Assembly: GCA_016720855.1 (NCBI GenBank)
Contig: JADKJU010000002.1
Coordinates: forward strand, 682,001 to 746,000
Length of the DNA stretch: 64,000 nucleotides
Reading direction: 5' to 3'
Source of the DNA: Betaproteobacteria bacterium
Lineage (GTDB): Bacteria > Pseudomonadota > Gammaproteobacteria > Burkholderiales > Usitatibacteraceae
Both the position numbers and the translations under genes were made by a program. Position 1 is the first letter of the stretch. Every line of letters starts with the position of its first letter. This document shows, in pieces, positions 16,681 to 23,994 of this stretch. The notes under the pieces were generated by a model that made no database searches, was not told where the DNA came from, and saw only the letters and a program-made list of their open reading frames with translations.

Positions 16681-17337
16681 ATGGAAATAACCGCGTCCAG
16701 GACGCCTGTGGCAGCAGCGATCTTCTGCGCTTTCGCGATGGCGGCATTTGCCACAGCGACTGACGCCGCGGGTCCGGCAACCGAGGTCTACGTCGCCAGG
16801 CTGCAACCGATGAACGCCGCGCCGACACATCACGAGACTACGGGCACGGCCAGGTTCGAGGTTCAAGGCGACAAGTTGACGATTACGGTGAGTGTCAAGG
16901 GTGCGGCGCCGAACATCACACACTGGCAGCACTTCCATGGGTTGAAGGTGAACCGGGCGGCCGATTGCGCCACGCAGGCGGCCGATGCGAACGGCGACGG
17001 ATTCATCGACCTGATCGAAACCGAACCGGCATCCGGCACCACGATGGTTCCGTTCGACGACATGCCGGCCGCGATGGACGTCGCCCACGGCACTTATCCG
17101 AAGGCGGACGCCCACGGCAACTACACGTACCGCAAGGTCGTTTCGTTGAAGGCGTTGACTGCGGCGTTCGCCAAGGCGTTCGACGGCCAGCCGCTCGGCC
17201 TGGACACGCGCGTCCTGCTCATTCACGGCGTGCCGGCCGATACCAGGCTGCCGGCAACGGTGAAGTCGCTCGGCCCGATACCGGCGCACGTCACGTTGCC
17301 AATCGCCTGCGGCAGGATCGAACGCGCGGGACGGTAA
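16681..17337 (+). CDS. Exported CHRD/Cu-Zn SOD-like protein with one EF-hand loop
   Basis: 218 residues with a signal peptide (about 1-30, FATATDAA). The mature N-terminal half has beta strands and HWQHFHGL (His81, His84, His86), like the metal-binding strand of Cu/Zn superoxide dismutase or CHRD proteins. A canonical 12-residue calcium loop follows at 102-113 (DANGDGFIDLIE). No known enzyme site is complete. Role unknown; a surface or periplasmic calcium-binding protein is likely. Start chosen at 16681, with GGAG nine bases upstream, though ATG 16666 is possible. Confidence 0.7.
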   Translation: MEITASRTPVAAAIFCAFAMAAFATATDAAGPATEVYVARLQPMNAAPTHHETTGTARFEVQGDKLTITVSVKGAAPNITHWQHFHGLKVNRAADCATQAADANGDGFIDLIETEPASGTTMVPFDDMPAAMDVAHGTYPKADAHGNYTYRKVVSLKALTAAFAKAFDGQPLGLDTRVLLIHGVPADTRLPATVKSLGPIPAHVTLPIACGRIERAGR

Positions 17338-17448
17338 TCCGGACGGCGACCCCAGACTCCCTCGCTCGTGGCCGGGCCGGGTCGAGCTCCCCGGCCTTGC
17401 GCACCCATGCGGACCCGCGCAGCGAACGGTTGCGACCCGCCGATCGAT

Positions 17449-18342
17449 TCAGTTCCGCTTTCGTGGTTTCCCGCGTGCGGGCTTTGCCTTGGCGGGCTGT
17501 TGAGTGGCGGCGACGTGACGCAGGCCGACCAGCGCCGGCGTGACGTTTTTTGCATCGGCATCCTGCGAATAGACGGCATAGGCGGGGTACAGGAACTCCG
17601 GGGCTCCGCGCACCAGGCTCAGGCGGCCGTTGCGCAGATAGGGGGCCACCGAGTGCATCCGGAAATACCCCGAACCGCCTACCTTGAGAATGTACTGGAG
17701 TCCGAGGGGACCAAGGTCGACATACGTGCCCGGGTTCGACAGCTCCGGATGGGTCAAATCATGGTGCGCGACGAAATCAGCTCCCCAGTCCACATACACG
17801 TAGGCGTCCGGGCGCACCGCACCCTTGCGCCGCGCTTTCGTCACCATCACGAGCTTCTCCTTCATCAGCAGCTCGATCTTCAGTCCCGGCCTGTGCTGCG
17901 GGGCATACGTCACCGCGATGTCGATCACGCCCTGGCTCACCTGGTTCATCAGCCCGTCCGGCAGCCCGACTTGCGCGCGCAGCGCGAGGTGCGGCGCCGA
18001 GCGCCGCATCCATACCAGCCAATCGAGCAGGAACGGATTCCACAGGCTCAGCTCGCCGGCAACGGCCACGACGGCGCGCAGTCCGGGTGGAACCGCCACC
18101 TGCTGCCGGGCCCGCTCCCAGACCTGGACCAGCAGCAACGCGTAGCGCGTGAACTGCTCGCCGGCGGGCGTCAATGAGGCGCCGGCCTTGTTGCGCACGA
18201 ACAATTTCCGGCCGAGCAGGGCTTCGAGCGTGTGCACCCGCACGCTTACGGCAGTCTGCGTGACGTGGAGCCGCTCGGCGGCGCGCACGAAACTGCCGCA
18301 ATTCATGATCTCGAGAAAGGTGCGCGCCAACGTGATGTCCAT
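17449..18342 (-). CDS. LysR-family transcriptional regulator
   Basis: 297 residues. N-terminal winged helix-turn-helix (about 3-62): FVRAAERLHVTQTAVSVRVHTLE, with GRKLFVR after it. The effector domain follows and ends in a basic tail (PAKAKPARGKPRKR). It is divergent from the DUF488/transaldolase operon with 125 bases between them, the usual arrangement for a LysR protein controlling its neighbour. The shared motif copy B (18397-18416) lies in that gap, 55-75 bases from this start, and is a good candidate for its operator. Confidence 0.92.
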   Translation of the reverse strand: MDITLARTFLEIMNCGSFVRAAERLHVTQTAVSVRVHTLEALLGRKLFVRNKAGASLTPAGEQFTRYALLLVQVWERARQQVAVPPGLRAVVAVAGELSLWNPFLLDWLVWMRRSAPHLALRAQVGLPDGLMNQVSQGVIDIAVTYAPQHRPGLKIELLMKEKLVMVTKARRKGAVRPDAYVYVDWGADFVAHHDLTHPELSNPGTYVDLGPLGLQYILKVGGSGYFRMHSVAPYLRNGRLSLVRGAPEFLYPAYAVYSQDADAKNVTPALVGLRHVAATQQPAKAKPARGKPRKRN

Positions 18343-18396
18343 GGGCTGTCTCCGGAGCGGACCCTGTACCCAGCATGAACAATACTCGATTCAAAT

Positions 18397-18442
18397 ACGA
18401 TTAAGTTTCGTTTTACTCGATCCCGATCCAGGTCGAGCATGG
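18397..18442 (+). promoter_or_regulatory. Shared upstream motif, copy B (lysR / DUF488-transaldolase intergenic)
   Basis: ACGATTAAGTTTCGTTTTAC at 18397-18416 matches copy A (4200-4219) at 18 of 20 positions. GCATGG follows at the same 20-base distance (18437-18442). It lies between the divergent lysR gene (start 18342) and the DUF488 gene (start 18468). Inferred to be an operator/promoter element. Confidence 0.55.
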
Positions 18443-18467
18443 TGGCACCAGCCGATAAGGATCGAGG

Positions 18468-18947
18468 ATGGCGACTGAAGGTGACGCGACAGCTGGAACC
18501 CGCCGCAAGCGCGCCGACTGCCGGATCAATCGCCGCGGCGTACGCCGGCCGATCAAGCTGAAGCGGGTGTGCGAGAAGCCCGAAGAGGCTGACGGCCTGC
18601 GCGTCCTGGTGGACAGGCTCTGGCCACGCGGCCTGAGCCAGGGTCAGGTCGCCGCGGATCTGTGGCTGCGCGAAGTGGCGCCGAGCAACACGCTGCTGCG
18701 CTGGTTCGGTCACGACCCGCGCCGCTGGAGCCAATTCCAGCAGAAATACCGGGCGCAGCTCGCCCAGCAGCCGGAATTGCTGCATACGCTTGACGATCTG
18801 CGCCGGCGCACGCCGATCACACTCCTCTTCGGTGCGCACGACGAAGCACGCAACAACGCGGTCGTCCTGCGCGACATTCTGGATGCCCGGGGAGGGAGTC
18901 CCATGAAAATGGGAGACTCGGATGCCGCCGAAACGCCATCAAACTGA
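18468..18947 (+). CDS. DUF488 family protein (YeaO-like)
   Basis: 159 residues. After about 30 basic N-terminal residues the DUF488 pattern is clear: KRVCEKPEEADGLRVLVDRLWPRGLS, then LWLREVAPSNTLLRWFGHDP, and ITLLFGAHDEARNNAVVLRDIL. Function is unknown; the family is small and cytoplasmic and often sits beside stress genes. Nine bases separate it from the transaldolase gene, so the two are an operon, divergent from the LysR regulator. Confidence 0.87.
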   Translation: MATEGDATAGTRRKRADCRINRRGVRRPIKLKRVCEKPEEADGLRVLVDRLWPRGLSQGQVAADLWLREVAPSNTLLRWFGHDPRRWSQFQQKYRAQLAQQPELLHTLDDLRRRTPITLLFGAHDEARNNAVVLRDILDARGGSPMKMGDSDAAETPSN

Positions 18948-18956
18948 GGAGTAAGC

Positions 18957-20042
18957 ATGAACCGAACCCGGCTGCTGCGCGATCTCGGCCAGAGTCTCTG
19001 GCTGGACAATATTACCCGCGAGATCCTCGACAACGGCACACTTGGCCGCTATATCGACGAGTTCTCGATTACCGGGCTGACCTCGAACCCCACGATCTTC
19101 GAACACGCGATCGGCAACACCGGCGCGTACGATCGGAGCATTCGCGACAAGGCGGCGGAAGGAAAAGCCGGCGAGGCGCTGTTCGTCGAGCTCGCGCTGG
19201 AAGACCTGCGCCGCGCAGCCGATCTGTTCCGGCCGGCGTTCGACGCCAGTGACGGCGTCGACGGCTGGGTATCGATGGAGCTCTCGCCCCTGCTTGCCGA
19301 CGACACCGCGGGCAGTATTGACGCGGCGGCGCGAATCCAGCGCCAGGCCGAACGGCCGAACCTGTACGTGAAGATTCCCGGTACGCCCGCCGGCATTCCC
19401 GCGATCGAGGAATCGATCTACGCCGGCGTGCCGATCAACGTCACGCTGCTCTTTTCGCGCGAGCAATATCTTGCCGCGGCCGAAGCCTATCTGCGCGGGA
19501 TCGAGCGCCGCATGGACGTCGGCCGCGATCCGCGCGTCGGTTCGGTCGCCTCGCTGTTCGTGAGCCGCTGGGACAAGGCGGTGAGCGGCACGGTTCCAGA
19601 CGAGCTGCGCAACCGGCTCGGCATCGCGATCGCCGGACGCACCTACCGCGCCTATCGCGAGCTGCTGGGCTCGCCGCGATGGCGCAGGCTCGCCGCCGCC
19701 GGTGCGCGTCCGCAGCGATTGCTCTGGGCCAGCACCGGCACCAAGGACCCGCAGGCCTCGGAGACCCTGTATCTCGAGGCGCTGGCGGCGCCCGACACCA
19801 TCGATACCATCCCGGAAAATACCCTGCACGCCTTCGCCCTGCGCGGAGACGTAGCGGGACCGCTGCGGGACGACGGCGGCGATGCGGAGCGGGTGCTCGC
19901 GCAATTCGCGCAGGCCAGGGTGGATGTCGACGCGCTCGCGCTCGAATTGCAGCGCGAGGGTGCGCAGGCGTTCGTCAAGTCGTGGCAGGCCCTGATGCGG
20001 CGCATCGCCGACAAGAGCAAGGCGCTCGCCACCGCCGGCTAG
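18957..20042 (+). CDS. tal: Transaldolase
   Basis: 361 residues. The fold signatures are SLWLDNITREIL, then ITGLTSNPTIFEHAI (38-52), VSMELSP, and YVKIPGT with the Schiff-base Lys139. The C-terminal LLWASTGTKDP and the TIPENTL segment are typical of the longer bacterial transaldolases (family with glucose-6-phosphate isomerase fusions in some phyla; no fusion here). It moves dihydroxyacetone between sedoheptulose-7-phosphate and glyceraldehyde-3-phosphate in the pentose phosphate pathway. Second gene after the DUF488 gene; convergent with norB, 22 bases apart. Confidence 0.94.
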   Translation: MNRTRLLRDLGQSLWLDNITREILDNGTLGRYIDEFSITGLTSNPTIFEHAIGNTGAYDRSIRDKAAEGKAGEALFVELALEDLRRAADLFRPAFDASDGVDGWVSMELSPLLADDTAGSIDAAARIQRQAERPNLYVKIPGTPAGIPAIEESIYAGVPINVTLLFSREQYLAAAEAYLRGIERRMDVGRDPRVGSVASLFVSRWDKAVSGTVPDELRNRLGIAIAGRTYRAYRELLGSPRWRRLAAAGARPQRLLWASTGTKDPQASETLYLEALAAPDTIDTIPENTLHAFALRGDVAGPLRDDGGDAERVLAQFAQARVDVDALALELQREGAQAFVKSWQALMRRIADKSKALATAG

Positions 20043-20064
20043 GGAAACGCCGGACGGCGGTCCC

Positions 20065-21777
20065 TCAGACCTGCGCGGGCAGCATGGCCGCGGCCGGGGA
20101 ATCGTCCGCAACGCTCGCCCGTGCCTCCATGGATGCGAGGAAACGCCACACGAACCCGAGCGTCACCAGCAACAGCCCCGGATAACCCACGCCGGCAAGC
20201 AGATACGGCAGCGTCGGGTCGCCATCCACGCGAACCCGCGGCAGATTGAAGCTGAGCAGCCCGAACGTGACGATGGCCCCGAACACCCACATCACCATCA
20301 GCCAGATGCCCGCTTCGAACCCGGTGAGCGGCCGGCGCCAGCCAGTGGCGGCGCGGGGCGTTGCCACATCGGCGTGTGCTGCGTTGCGCATGTCACCGCC
20401 GGCCGGAATCCGTACCCGTTGCCCCAGCGTGAACAAGTCGTAGGCGAGGATGCCGGCGCCCGTGGCGAAGACGATGCCGAACAGCGGCAGCAGCAGCTTG
20501 TAGACGCCCATCGCGGGCGAGACATCGCCGCCGAACCAGTCCAGCCCCAGAATGCGGTAGACATAGATCTGCACCGTGCCGCCGATGGAAAACGCGAACG
20601 CCATGCCGAGGATGCCGGTGAATACAAACCAGAACCCGAGCTTGCCCAGGCGCTGATCGTAGTGCGGAGCCTCGCGCATGATCGGTATGGCGAAATAGGC
20701 TGCCGCGATGCCGAGCATGCCGAATGTGCCGAAGAGCGCCAGGTGCGCGTGCCCCGCCGTCACCCAGGTGCCGTGTGACCACACGTTGGTGAGCGCGAAG
20801 GTCATGATGAAGCCGAGGATGCCCGCGCCGACCAGCTCCAGCACTGTCGAGCCGAGGAGAAAATAGAACGCCGGCGCGTTCTCCAGCGGGAGCTTGTTGG
20901 TGTGCGCGTCCAGGTAGATATGCCAGAAGCAGAATACCAGCGGCAGTGGCTCGAGCGCGCTGAACAGAGACCCCCAGAACTGCCAGAACTCCGGCGTGCC
21001 GACCCAGAAGTAGTGATGCGCGTTGCCGATCAGCCCGGACAGCCAGACCAGCGTGATGCCCCAGAACACCGCGAAGCCCACCGACCTGATATCGGCCTTG
21101 AACATCAGCACCAGGAACATGCCGATCAGGCTGATGTGAATGACCTCCCACACGCCTTCCACCCAGTAGTGCACCACGAACCAGCGGAAGTATTCCTGCA
21201 GGTCCAGGCGCGCCACGTAAAACAGGCCGAATACCCACACTGCCATCAGCGCGGTGACGCCGAGACCAAGCCCCCAGTGCACTTCGTTCCACTCGCGCAT
21301 CGGCGGGAACGTGCGCAGGACCACATAGCAGACGATGGCGAAGCCCACGAGGATCAGCAAGCCGGCAATCCGCCCGGCCTCCAGATACTCCAGCCCCTGC
21401 TGCAGCCACGGCTGCCCCAGCCACCAGCCGGCGATGCCGCGTTCGGCCAGGAACTGGGTGAAGAAATTTCCCACCACGATGACGATCATCGCAAGGAACA
21501 GCAGCTTGATCAGGCCCGGCGCCACCATCTCCCGCCTGGACAGCAGCGGACTGACAAACAGGATCGCGCCGATGAAGCCGCTCACGATCCACATGATGCC
21601 CAGGTTGAGGTGCTCCGCGCGCACGACGTTGAAGTTCATCACGCCTGAGAGCAGGGTCGGGTCGACGTGCTGGGCGGCGAGGATCATGCCGTCGGCGACC
21701 TGGATGACGAACAGCACCAGCATCAGCATGAAGAAGCGCAGGCTCAGCCGTTGGGTCTGGTATTCGATCCGCATCAC
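20065..21777 (-). CDS. norB: Nitric oxide reductase large subunit (cNOR-type NorB)
   Basis: 570 residues, polytopic (about 12-14 helices). The catalytic set of cNOR is present: heme-ligand His in VRAEHLNLGIMW, VVHYWVEGVWEVI with His and Glu, NAHHYFWVGTPEFWQF (FeB histidines), SALEPLPL with the active-site Glu, and TAGHAHLALFG (heme ligands). The tyrosine of the proton-pumping oxidases is not in the active-site helix, as expected for NOR. It reduces two NO to N2O with electrons from the cytochrome c subunit. About 100 residues longer than usual NorB, the extra being an additional C-terminal helical part (after GWRRPLTG). Overlaps norC by 4 bases. Confidence 0.88.
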   Translation of the reverse strand: MMRIEYQTQRLSLRFFMLMLVLFVIQVADGMILAAQHVDPTLLSGVMNFNVVRAEHLNLGIMWIVSGFIGAILFVSPLLSRREMVAPGLIKLLFLAMIVIVVGNFFTQFLAERGIAGWWLGQPWLQQGLEYLEAGRIAGLLILVGFAIVCYVVLRTFPPMREWNEVHWGLGLGVTALMAVWVFGLFYVARLDLQEYFRWFVVHYWVEGVWEVIHISLIGMFLVLMFKADIRSVGFAVFWGITLVWLSGLIGNAHHYFWVGTPEFWQFWGSLFSALEPLPLVFCFWHIYLDAHTNKLPLENAPAFYFLLGSTVLELVGAGILGFIMTFALTNVWSHGTWVTAGHAHLALFGTFGMLGIAAAYFAIPIMREAPHYDQRLGKLGFWFVFTGILGMAFAFSIGGTVQIYVYRILGLDWFGGDVSPAMGVYKLLLPLFGIVFATGAGILAYDLFTLGQRVRIPAGGDMRNAAHADVATPRAATGWRRPLTGFEAGIWLMVMWVFGAIVTFGLLSFNLPRVRVDGDPTLPYLLAGVGYPGLLLVTLGFVWRFLASMEARASVADDSPAAAMLPAQV

Positions 21778-22739
21778 TGCTTCTCCAGGGTGTGGAGGTA
21801 GGCCACGATGGCGTTGACTTCATCGTCCTTCAGCAAGGTATCGTAGGCAGGCATCACGCCGGCCGGATAGCCCGCCACGATCTTCGCGTTGGGCTTGAGG
21901 ATCGATTCACGCAGATACGCATCGTCCGCGGTGACGGTGCTGGCGTCGGCGAGCCTGGTCTTCGAGTTGTACATGCCACCCCAGCCGGGGCCGACCACAC
22001 GTTTGGCATCGGTCGCATGACAGGCCAGACAGCCGTTGTCCTTCACCAGTTGCGCGCCGCGCGCCGCGGGATCGAGCGCGGCCCTGGCCGGTTCCGGTGC
22101 CGCGGCAGCAGGAGCCGCCGGAGCCGCTGGCGCGCCGCCATGCGCAAGCTGCAGGCGGCGAGCCAGGCCCGTCACCTCCACCTTCGGCGGCCAGCCTTCG
22201 GTGTTCATTGCGGAGGTGTACTTGAGGAAGGCGATCAGCTGGCCGACTTCATCCTTGGTGAACGGCAGATTGGGCATGTGCGTCGTGCCGCCGCCGCGCC
22301 GCTCGATTTGTATCGCCGCACCGGGAAATTTTTTCAGGTAGGCCTCGATCGAGCCGGCGCCGGTATCGGCCTGCTGGTCGGGATCCGGCAGTTGGGCACG
22401 GACCGCCCCCATGGTCGGCCAACCTCCCGCCGACGGCAGAAACGCCGCCAGCCATGCGGGCCCTACGCGCTTGTATTCTCCGGTCAGATCCGGGCCCAGG
22501 TAGGCGCCGTTGCCAACCAGGGTGTGGCAGCCCATGCAGTTGTAGGCCTGAAACACCCGTTTGCCCTGGTCGGCCGTGTACTTGCCGTAGGTGATCAAGT
22601 CCGGCGTCGTCTGGCCGCGCGAGTCCAGAAACGAAAAAATCGACAGCACGATGAAGATCGCGGCCATGAGCGCCAGCATGAGCAGCGCGCCGCGCCGGCG
22701 TGGCGTCTCGCAGCTGCTGCCCCCGACGCCGCAGCTCAC
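21774..22739 (-). CDS. norC: Diheme NorC-like cytochrome c subunit of NO reductase
   Basis: 321 residues, twice the length of a normal NorC (about 150). One membrane anchor (about 18-38), then a NorC-like domain with heme site CMGCH at 68-72 and the ligand Met near MPNLPF (155). An Ala/Pro-rich linker (203-220) leads to a second cytochrome c domain with CLACH at 237-241 and GVMPAYDTLL. The extra domain could accept electrons from soluble donors or widen the electron path to NorB. GTG start overlapping the upstream small gene; stop overlaps norB. Confidence 0.87.
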   Translation of the reverse strand: MSCGVGGSSCETPRRRGALLMLALMAAIFIVLSIFSFLDSRGQTTPDLITYGKYTADQGKRVFQAYNCMGCHTLVGNGAYLGPDLTGEYKRVGPAWLAAFLPSAGGWPTMGAVRAQLPDPDQQADTGAGSIEAYLKKFPGAAIQIERRGGGTTHMPNLPFTKDEVGQLIAFLKYTSAMNTEGWPPKVEVTGLARRLQLAHGGAPAAPAAPAAAAPEPARAALDPAARGAQLVKDNGCLACHATDAKRVVGPGWGGMYNSKTRLADASTVTADDAYLRESILKPNAKIVAGYPAGVMPAYDTLLKDDEVNAIVAYLHTLEKQ

Positions 22740-23008
22740 GAGCGCTTTCCCTTGTCGGCGAGCACGCGCGGATCGGCCGCTGCCGGTGCGGCAACTTCCG
22801 ACGTGTCATGCAGAAACAGGATGCGAAGGCTGCCGATGAAGACGTAGAACACGTAGACAGCCAGCACGAAGCCGGACACGAAATAGATCCACCATGCCGC
22901 GTGCGATTCGGGCCAGTATTCGAAGTCGCGCCAGAATGGCCACGACAGCAGGAAGGCGGCCACGCTGGCCAGCAGTGAAAGGGTGAGATCCGTGAGGCGC
23001 TGCGTCAT
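22736..23008 (-). CDS. Small two-helix membrane protein of the nor operon
   Basis: 90 residues with two hydrophobic helices (about 8-25 and 38-62) and a short Ala-rich cytoplasmic tail. AGGAG eight bases before the ATG supports the start. It overlaps the norC start (GTGA), so it is the first gene of the operon. I do not recognise the family; its place recalls small accessory subunits of heme-copper enzymes (CcoQ- or NorE-like in position, not in sequence). It is likely an assembly or stabilising subunit. Confidence 0.75.
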   Translation of the reverse strand: MTQRLTDLTLSLLASVAAFLLSWPFWRDFEYWPESHAAWWIYFVSGFVLAVYVFYVFIGSLRILFLHDTSEVAAPAAADPRVLADKGKRS

Positions 23009-23106
23009 GCGATGACTCCTCGAACGGGTATGCGCGCAGCCCGGAATCGTCGAGCTTCACCAAATCGGCTGCTCGATGGAATCGCGCGAGTGACGACCGT
23101 AATGCA

Positions 23107-23124
23107 GGGGTCAATATTGGCCCC
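23107..23124. promoter_or_regulatory. 18-nt near-palindrome upstream of the nor operon
   Basis: GGGGTCAATATTGGCCCC pairs at 8 of 9 positions around a CAATATTG core. It lies about 100 bases before the first nor gene. Candidate operator for a regulator of the nor operon; the binding protein is unknown. Confidence 0.4.
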
Positions 23125-23225
23125 GTCGTCCGGGCGGGGTCAAGCCAGCGCACGCTCGAAAGACCATGCCGGGCGCACGGTTGTTATATGCATTGCCGAT
23201 GAGGTGCCCCGGCGGCGAACGTGCG

Positions 23226-23239
23226 TTGACGCGGGTCCA
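23226..23239. promoter_or_regulatory. FNR/NNR-type box 1 (one mismatch)
   Basis: TTGACGCGGGTCCA fits TTGAC-N4-GTCAA at 9 of 10 fixed positions. Second box lies 49 bases away centre to centre. Boxes of this form are bound by CRP/FNR proteins (FNR, DNR/NNR) that control NO reductase genes. Confidence 0.5.
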
Positions 23240-23274
23240 CCGCGGGCACTTTCGTGGTTGTACCTACGTGCGGG

Positions 23275-23288
23275 TTGACTCAGGTCAA
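23275..23288. promoter_or_regulatory. FNR/NNR-type box 2 (perfect palindrome)
   Basis: TTGACTCAGGTCAA is a perfect 5+5 palindrome of the TTGAC-N4-GTCAA form. It lies 267 bases before the first nor gene and 116 bases before the 2-oxoacid oxidoreductase operon, so it could serve either or both. Confidence 0.6.
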
Positions 23289-23403
23289 TGGTCGCCGCCC
23301 GCCTTGGCTCATCGTGGCGCCTGAAGTGGGCGCCGTTTAACCAATCGCAAAAGGCTCCCGCCGGAAGCCGCTACGATTTGAGCTTCATCAGGAGGAGGCC
23401 CGC

Positions 23404-23994
23404 TTGTTCCAGATCCGCATACACGGACGCGGCGGCCAAGGGGTGGTGACCGCTGCGGAGATGCTGTCCGTCGCGGCATTCCTCGAAGGCCGCCATGCCC
23501 AGGCTTTTCCCAGCTTCGGCTCGGAGCGAACGGGCGCCCCGGTGGTGGCCTATTGCCGTCTGGACGACCGCGAGATCCGCCTGCGCGAGCCGATCATGGA
23601 GCCCGACGCGATAATCATCCAGGACCCCACGCTGCTCAACCAGGTGGACGTTTTCGGGGGCCTCGTGCGCGACGGCTACGTCATCATCAACACCTCGCGC
23701 ACCTTCGATGCGCTGGGCCTCGGGGATTTCGTGAAGGACTTCCCGCCCGAGAAGCTGCATGCCGTGCCGGCCACGGAGATCGCGATGAAGCGGGTCGGCC
23801 GGCCTTTGCCCAATGCGGCGCTGCTGGGCGCCTTCGCGGCCGCCACGGGGCTCATATCACTCGAATCCGTCGACAAGGCGATCCGCGAGAAATTCCCCGC
23901 CAAGATCGCCGCGGCCAACATCCTCGCGGCGGCCGATGCGTTCAAGCACGTGCGCCACGGGGCAGGAGCGACGAGCCATGCTGAAGCAGGTTGA
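23404..23994 (+). CDS. 2-oxoacid:acceptor oxidoreductase, gamma subunit
   Basis: 196 residues, TTG start six bases after a GGAGGAGG ribosome site; no ATG fits as well. The start RIHGRGGQGVVTAAEML is the hallmark of the gamma domain of pyruvate/2-oxoacid:ferredoxin oxidoreductases, with SFGSERTGAPVVAYCR following. This domain sits at the CoA side of the complex. It overlaps the alpha gene by 17 bases. The set gamma-alpha-beta-GltD/ferredoxin resembles that of phenylglyoxylate:NAD oxidoreductase of denitrifying betaproteobacteria (PadEFGHI) as well as pyruvate enzymes, so the 2-oxoacid used is open. Confidence 0.9.
   Translation: MFQIRIHGRGGQGVVTAAEMLSVAAFLEGRHAQAFPSFGSERTGAPVVAYCRLDDREIRLREPIMEPDAIIIQDPTLLNQVDVFGGLVRDGYVIINTSRTFDALGLGDFVKDFPPEKLHAVPATEIAMKRVGRPLPNAALLGAFAAATGLISLESVDKAIREKFPAKIAAANILAAADAFKHVRHGAGATSHAEAG

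Larger units (their letters stand above)
23009..23403. promoter_or_regulatory. Divergent control region between the nor operon and the 2-oxoacid oxidoreductase operon
   Basis: No gene is supported in these 395 bases. They hold an 18-nt near-palindrome (23107-23124), two FNR/NNR-type boxes (23226-23239 and 23275-23288) and, just before the rightward genes, a very strong GGAGGAGG ribosome site (23391-23398). A TATAAC on the minus strand (23183-23188) is a possible -10 element for the nor operon. Which operon each site serves is inference. Confidence 0.6.

Noticed and set aside
18451..18458. FliA (sigma-28) -10 box GCCGATAA before the DUF488 gene
   Set aside because: No TAAA at the required 15-base distance upstream, and no motility genes nearby.
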